From: Lachnospiraceae bacterium
GTDB taxonomy: Bacteria > Bacillota > Clostridia > Lachnospirales > Lachnospiraceae
Reading direction: 5' to 3'
NCBI GenBank assembly: GCA_910575035.1
Contig: CAJTDL010000005.1
Location: forward strand, 62,001 to 126,000
DNA: 64,000 nucleotides
Below, piece after piece: positions 59,405 through 64,000 of this stretch (position 1 is its first letter; each line of letters opens with the position of its first letter). The notes beneath the pieces are model-generated. The model was not told the DNA's origin, did not search any database, and saw only the letters and a program-made list of their open reading frames with translations. Made by a program: the position numbers and the translations under genes.

Positions 59405-62400
59405 CTATTTCTTGATGTTCACTTTTACCGTCTTAGAATAGGATGCGTACACCTTCTTGCCGCCCACTGTACGGTATGCCCTTACCTTATAGTAGTAAGT
59501 TGTGCCTTTTTTCAGTTTCTTATTGGTATATTTCACTGTATTGCTTTTCTTAATGGCAGTTACCTTCTGAAAACCTGTTGTTTTCTTGGTGGAACGGTAC
59601 ACCAGGTAACCGCTGGCTCCAGGCACTCTCTTCCAGCTTATCACGGCTGCCTTGCTCTTAGAATTTTGGGCTTTCACGCTGGCTGCTGCAGAAAGCGCCG
59701 GTTTTGCAGAAACTGCCGTGCTATAGGAACTATAAACCTTGCTGCCGTTTACCGTCTTAAAGGCGCGGACTTTAAAACGATATTTGTTTCCTGTCTGAAG
59801 GCTGCCCTTGGTGTAAGAGGTTCCTGTTACCGTGGCGGCGCGGCTATATTTCTTCGTGCTGCTGTTATACAGGTATACCTCATAGCCATTTGCGCCGCTT
59901 ACCTTTTTCCAGGTGACCTTCACCTTGTTGTAAGCAGCAGATGAGGCTTTCACAGAAGAAGGCGCAGAGGGCTTTGCAACTACTGGCGTTGCATTGTCCT
60001 GCTGTTTTACCAGGGCAGCCATGGCTTTATTCAAGGCTGTCACCTGCGCATCCACATCTGCCTGGCTGGCATTCCCATTGCTGTAAGTTTCCTGTGCCTT
60101 AACGATTGCCTGTTTCAGGGCAGCAATGGAGCCTGCTGTATAGACTGCGGACTGGGCTGCCAATCCATTTGCCTTGGCAATTGCCTGCTGCAATGCCGCC
60201 TTATCCACCGTGGCGCTGTTCTCCTCATCCACTGCCGCAATTGCTTTTTGCAGATAGGAGACCTGGTCATCAATCTGTTCCTGTGTAGAGGATAAGGATT
60301 CATATACTGCCTGGGCAGAAAGAATTACCTGCTGCAATGATTCCCATGCCTTGTCTGATGCATTTCCCTTCTGCACGGTTTTCGCGTATGCAATCTGATC
60401 TTCTAGCTTTGAGATATCAATGCTTTCATCCCGTACCTGCTTTAAGCCGGAATCAGACCAGTCCAAACGGAGCCTTGCATACTGTGAGCCGGAGCCCGCC
60501 TGGATGCTTTCCATCACCGGGACATAAACTTTGATCCAGATTTCTGGGTCATTCAGCCCTACAGGAATGGTAATCTGCTCTGGGTACTGCTTTCCTTTCA
60601 TATAGGCGTCCGTTCCAAAATCAGGGTCATTATGCCCATCATATACCTGATAGTAAGCCCCCACCGCAGCATCATAAGCCTGCTCCGCATCCGTAGGAAC
60701 CGTGTCTGTGTCTTCGTATGCCAAATATTTTAATTCTCCTAGATACCCTGTATACTGCGCGCTGCCAAAATCTATGGTCAGCGGTGAAAACCGCATCCTC
60801 AAGGCAGCGGCTCCATCCTTCACTTCCAGATACAGCGGTTTCTTATTTCCATTCTCATCCTTTTCCAGCGCGCCATCCGCCATGGAATACTGTGATGGGT
60901 TTGTGGCATTTAATATTTCCGCTTTTATCTCATAAAACCCGTCAGCCACCTGGCCTGTATTGGCTTCTTCCATTGCCCCCAATGCACTCTTTAGCGCAAT
61001 GCCCACGGAGCTGATTTCCGTACTGATGGACACCGGGTCTTGGTATACAGCCTCTGCCGCTGCCAGCGCTTTTTTCAGCGTTTCCCTGGACGCCGCTGTA
61101 TAATCCTTGCCATCCTTCAGGACAGCCGACGCATCGTCAATAAATGATTTTAATGCCGCTTTATCTGCTGTACATAAAACCGCGCTTGAAAGCCCAAGGT
61201 ACAGGCGCCCTGCAAATTCTGCATTGCTGCTGTCCTTCAGCCTGATATCTGTAAGCTCTACATTGGAAGGCAGCGTAAACACAGCCCTGGTGATTTTCCC
61301 CTGGTCGGCTGTTGCCTCCAAGGCTACTGGATTTCCATCCCCATCCAATACCGTTAACTCTTCTATGTATTTCTCGCCTCCGTTTTCTGCCATGCCCTGC
61401 AGGTCCAGGTATACTTTCACCTGGCCAGCCTCTACAGACAGCCTTGCTTTCTGCAGGTAATTGCTGTATATAGAAGCATCGCCTGTACTGGATTCCCTTA
61501 TGGAGCTGCTTACGGTGTAGATGCCGTCATTTTCAAAGCTTACAGGCTCCTGGGCATCATCATCGGCATACTTCAGGGAAGTCCAATCAACCTTCATCAA
61601 TACATTTTGGGTACCCGTCCCTGCCGTGATGGATTCCATAATTGGGACATAAACCTGCAGAGGCACATACTCCTGCTCCCCCTTATCTACAAGCGGGAAG
61701 CTTAAAATATCTGGATACAGGCTGTCTTTGTCATTGAAGCTGTCAATCACATCACTTCCGTCCGCATTTTTCTGCGTCGCCAATACTTCTGCCGCTTTTA
61801 AAGTCCCAATCGGCTCCCCAGTGGAAGAATAGCTGTAGCCGGCATCATAATAGCCCAGATTCATCAGGTAGCCAAACTGCCCGCTGATCGTCATCCCCTT
61901 AAAGTCAAGCACGGCTGTATACGCCCCGTCTTTTACGGAAATCTTGATCCAATGGTCAATGGCGTTATTCGCCATGGAATCTGCCTCTTTATCCACCTTT
62001 TTCATGTCCGCATATACCTTGTACTCGCCATCTTCCAGCTTTGCCGGGTCAAGCTGGGATGCATCTGCACTCTTATAGAATGTTTCTACTGCTGCATGTA
62101 AGGCGTTAGCCTGTGCGTTCAGCTCCTCTATCGTCACATTCGGGCGCCTATAGGCGGCCTGTGCAGCTCTGATTTCTGCCGCAAGCTCTTGGAAGGCGCT
62201 GACTGTCTTGTTTCCCAGTTCAACCTGCTCTGCCTCATCAATCGCTTCTTTCAGGCCCTCCCTGGCTGCCGCCAATTCCTGGTTTTCTTCCAGCCCTTTG
62301 AGCGCTTCCTCGATTGCGTTTGACCTCTCATAGATCAAGCCAGAGACTGCCGCATCTGTCCCGGCGTCTTTGCCAGCCAGGGATGCATAATACGCTTTGC

Positions 62401-64000
62401 CAGCCTCCAACGCCGCTTTCAGTTCTGCCCATGAGCTGCTGCTGTAAGAGGATTCCTGGTAGCGCCCTGCCTTGTCGATGGCCCTGCGCAGGACCGATTT
62501 CTGGTAAGTGGGAATCTGCACCGCAGAGGCGTCCGCAGCCTTCTTGATATTGTATAATTTCAGATCTACGTCTATAGAATCATCTATTACCTTTTCATAG
62601 CTGTTGCCCGCAGCCATCGCTGGCGGCACAACCTGCATTTTATAACTGTTGCCAGAAATTGTGTCGTCTGACAGTTCTATCTTCACAGATTTCACGCATG
62701 GAAATTCCGTGACCGCATCAAACCCGGCATTGTCGATTAATGTTCCGTCGCTTTCTGTTTCATAGTCATAGCATACACAGTCTGAAGCTTCTTTGTTCCA
62801 AATAGCCCCAATATACGAATAGGTTCCCGGCACCATTTCCAATGGATGGAAATCCATATAAATAGACTTCTTCCCATCCTTCACTGCCACAACCGCATCC
62901 CTTTCCAGGCTGCCGTCTGCCATTGACAGAATCCCTTCTGCCCCTGCCTTCACAAATTTTGCAGTGACATTATAAACCCCATCCTCAGACAATTCTGACA
63001 GGTCTGACTCCTTCAATACCTGGCACATGACTGCCGTGCCATCGGCAACCCATTGGTTCATCTGGACAGCATATTCAACATATCTCTCCTCCCCCGTGTC
63101 CACAATGTTCATGCAGGACTGCCAGTTGTAGCTGTCTGTGGTTATGTTTTTGCCATTCGAGGTATAAAACGCGATGTAAATATGATCCAGGTTCCACTCC
63201 TTCGGGATCGGAACCCTCACGATGCCCCCCTTGGGCGGCACATGGCTCTTCCCATCCTCATCGGTCAGGTAGAAGGAATATGCCCGCCAGTTATCCCCAT
63301 CAGCCACATTCTTGATGTCCTTCAATGCATATGTATTGGCCTCTTCCCCTGTCTTCACAGTCAGCGTTGTGCCAGCTACATATTTTTCATAAGTAGTGTA
63401 AGATGCATTGGTTGCGTCATCTTTCAGCGTCACAGCCTGCATGCCATTCTCCGATAAGTACAGGACCGCCCGGTAACCTTCTGGTTGCTGCTTGGTCGTA
63501 ATCTTTACGTCTATGCCGGTGATCAGGGAATTCTCAGCGTCATTGTTGTCAAACGTCACTGTAAACTGCCTTGACGCAGCGTCATACACATTCTCCCCAT
63601 ACTGGTTCCCACATGTCCCGATCAGATACCTGCTAAAGGCAAAAATATCCAAATACGCTTCATGCTCTTCAAAAGCCCTGTCCAAGCTCCTGCCTTCCAG
63701 CACCTGGATGCTCTCAATCTCTTCCTTCGCTTCACTGGAAACCGTGAACTTAGCCACTATTTTCCCATCGTCTGGCGCCAGTTCCGTGTCCTCTATAAAA
63801 TTATCCTCAAACAGCCCTACGATTGCGTCACTACTGTCATACCTATCAAGCGTTTTCCCAGAGATTGTCCTTGCATAGTCTAATAGGAAATCACCATTTT
63901 CGCTCCACCCGCCTGCATAATACATGAGTTCCTTTGCAGACGCTAACGTGTTTAAATCCAATTGATACCCCTGCATATTCAATTCCCGAAGCTCCTTGCC
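59405..64000 (-). CDS. Giant LRR-NEAT-FN3 surface protein, Shr-like (N-terminus outside window)
   Basis: At least 1,530 residues; the frame stays open to the window edge. Residues from the first visible ATG (63982): the start (GKELRELNMQGYQL) looks like the end of a leucine-rich repeat. NEAT-like modules lie at about 333-475, 648-804, 817-935 and 1011-1180, separated by FIVAR-like helical spacers (490-640, 940-1005, 1190-1325), and two FN3 domains close the protein (1340-1428, 1430-1525). LRR plus NEAT recalls streptococcal Shr, the haemoprotein receptor. No signal or anchor is visible in the window. Confidence 0.87.
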   Translation of the reverse strand, partial: GKELRELNMQGYQLDLNTLASAKELMYYAGGWSENGDFLLDYARTISGKTLDRYDSSDAIVGLFEDNFIEDTELAPDDGKIVAKFTVSSEAKEEIESIQVLEGRSLDRAFEEHEAYLDIFAFSRYLIGTCGNQYGENVYDAASRQFTVTFDNNDAENSLITGIDVKITTKQQPEGYRAVLYLSENGMQAVTLKDDATNASYTTYEKYVAGTTLTVKTGEEANTYALKDIKNVADGDNWRAYSFYLTDEDGKSHVPPKGGIVRVPIPKEWNLDHIYIAFYTSNGKNITTDSYNWQSCMNIVDTGEERYVEYAVQMNQWVADGTAVMCQVLKESDLSELSEDGVYNVTAKFVKAGAEGILSMADGSLERDAVVAVKDGKKSIYMDFHPLEMVPGTYSYIGAIWNKEASDCVCYDYETESDGTLIDNAGFDAVTEFPCVKSVKIELSDDTISGNSYKMQVVPPAMAAGNSYEKVIDDSIDVDLKLYNIKKAADASAVQIPTYQKSVLRRAIDKAGRYQESSYSSSSWAELKAALEAGKAYYASLAGKDAGTDAAVSGLIYERSNAIEEALKGLEENQELAAAREGLKEAIDEAEQVELGNKTVSAFQELAAEIRAAQAAYRRPNVTIEELNAQANALHAAVETFYKSADASQLDPAKLEDGEYKVYADMKKVDKEADSMANNAIDHWIKISVKDGAYTAVLDFKGMTISGQFGYLMNLGYYDAGYSYSSTGEPIGTLKAAEVLATQKNADGSDVIDSFNDKDSLYPDILSFPLVDKGEQEYVPLQVYVPIMESITAGTGTQNVLMKVDWTSLKYADDDAQEPVSFENDGIYTVSSSIRESSTGDASIYSNYLQKARLSVEAGQVKVYLDLQGMAENGGEKYIEELTVLDGDGNPVALEATADQGKITRAVFTLPSNVELTDIRLKDSSNAEFAGRLYLGLSSAVLCTADKAALKSFIDDASAVLKDGKDYTAASRETLKKALAAAEAVYQDPVSISTEISSVGIALKSALGAMEEANTGQVADGFYEIKAEILNATNPSQYSMADGALEKDENGNKKPLYLEVKDGAAALRMRFSPLTIDFGSAQYTGYLGELKYLAYEDTDTVPTDAEQAYDAAVGAYYQVYDGHNDPDFGTDAYMKGKQYPEQITIPVGLNDPEIWIKVYVPVMESIQAGSGSQYARLRLDWSDSGLKQVRDESIDISKLEDQIAYAKTVQKGNASDKAWESLQQVILSAQAVYESLSSTQEQIDDQVSYLQKAIAAVDEENSATVDKAALQQAIAKANGLAAQSAVYTAGSIAALKQAIVKAQETYSNGNASQADVDAQVTALNKAMAALVKQQDNATPVVAKPSAPSSVKASSAAYNKVKVTWKKVSGANGYEVYLYNSSTKKYSRAATVTGTSYTKGSLQTGNKYRFKVRAFKTVNGSKVYSSYSTAVSAKPALSAAASVKAQNSKSKAAVISWKRVPGASGYLVYRSTKKTTGFQKVTAIKKSNTVKYTNKKLKKGTTYYYKVRAYRTVGGKKVYASYSKTVKVNIKK

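Overview
The window looks like a chromosomal segment of a Gram-positive anaerobe of the class Clostridia, most probably a gut Lachnospiraceae. Grounds: MinCDE next to RodA, SepF/YlmH, an L27 protein with the Firmicutes N-terminal extension beside its Prp protease, DUF4317 and DUF378 proteins, the TIGR03960/TIGR03936 pair, strong AGGAGG ribosome sites, and no outer-membrane genes. No rRNA or tRNA gene was seen.

Layout. 1-4.4 kb (+): minC (cut by the window edge), minD, minE, rodA, mgsA and a lipoprotein D,D-carboxypeptidase, i.e. division and envelope genes. 4.4-12.5 kb (+): a small P-loop protein, DUF378, an HlyD-type adaptor, yggS, sepF, ylmH, aroB, lspA, an RluD-type synthase and a cytidylate-kinase-like protein. 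12.5-15.7 kb: a tyrosine recombinase, dtd, DUF6440 and lexA. 15.8-31.5 kb, mostly (-): a conserved housekeeping block (rsfS, yqeK, nadD, yhbY, obgE, rpmA, prp, rplU; then rng; then TIGR03936 and TIGR03960). It is split by accessory DNA at 20.2-25.4 kb (toxin and nucleotidyltransferase remnants, acetyltransferases, DUF4317, AEC carrier) and at 26.9-28.6 kb (ECF sigma factor plus a membrane partner).

31.5-41.3 kb is AT-richer accessory DNA. It holds a wrecked AAA+ ATPase and its partner, a truncated conjugative-element KTR protein, a VOC protein, a DUF2087 regulator with an operator-like palindrome over its promoter, an excisionase-like HTH protein, a LytTR/GHKL two-component system, and two ABC transporter modules with a 58-residue membrane protein and a zinc-ribbon protein. 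41.6-47 kb holds a fructosamine-kinase-like protein, a Cu/Zn-SOD-domain protein whose start codon lies in a 15-bp perfect inverted repeat, a BlaI/BlaR pair, and a secreted PepSY-BIG2 protein.

47.2-64 kb, all (-), is the most striking part: a ten-gene haem-acquisition operon. A giant surface protein (LRR remnant, four NEAT modules, helical spacers, two FN3 domains; N-terminus beyond the window), a NEAT-FN3 protein, a double-NEAT protein and an Shp-like membrane haem protein lead to an IsdE/HtsA-type lipoprotein, a FecCD permease and its ATPase, followed by a YbaN-family protein and a CydDC-like ABC pair. The order resembles the streptococcal shr-shp-hts (sia) operon. The NEAT modules lack the usual YxxxY haem ligand motif and no LPXTG-type anchor is visible, so surface attachment and haem coordination are open questions.
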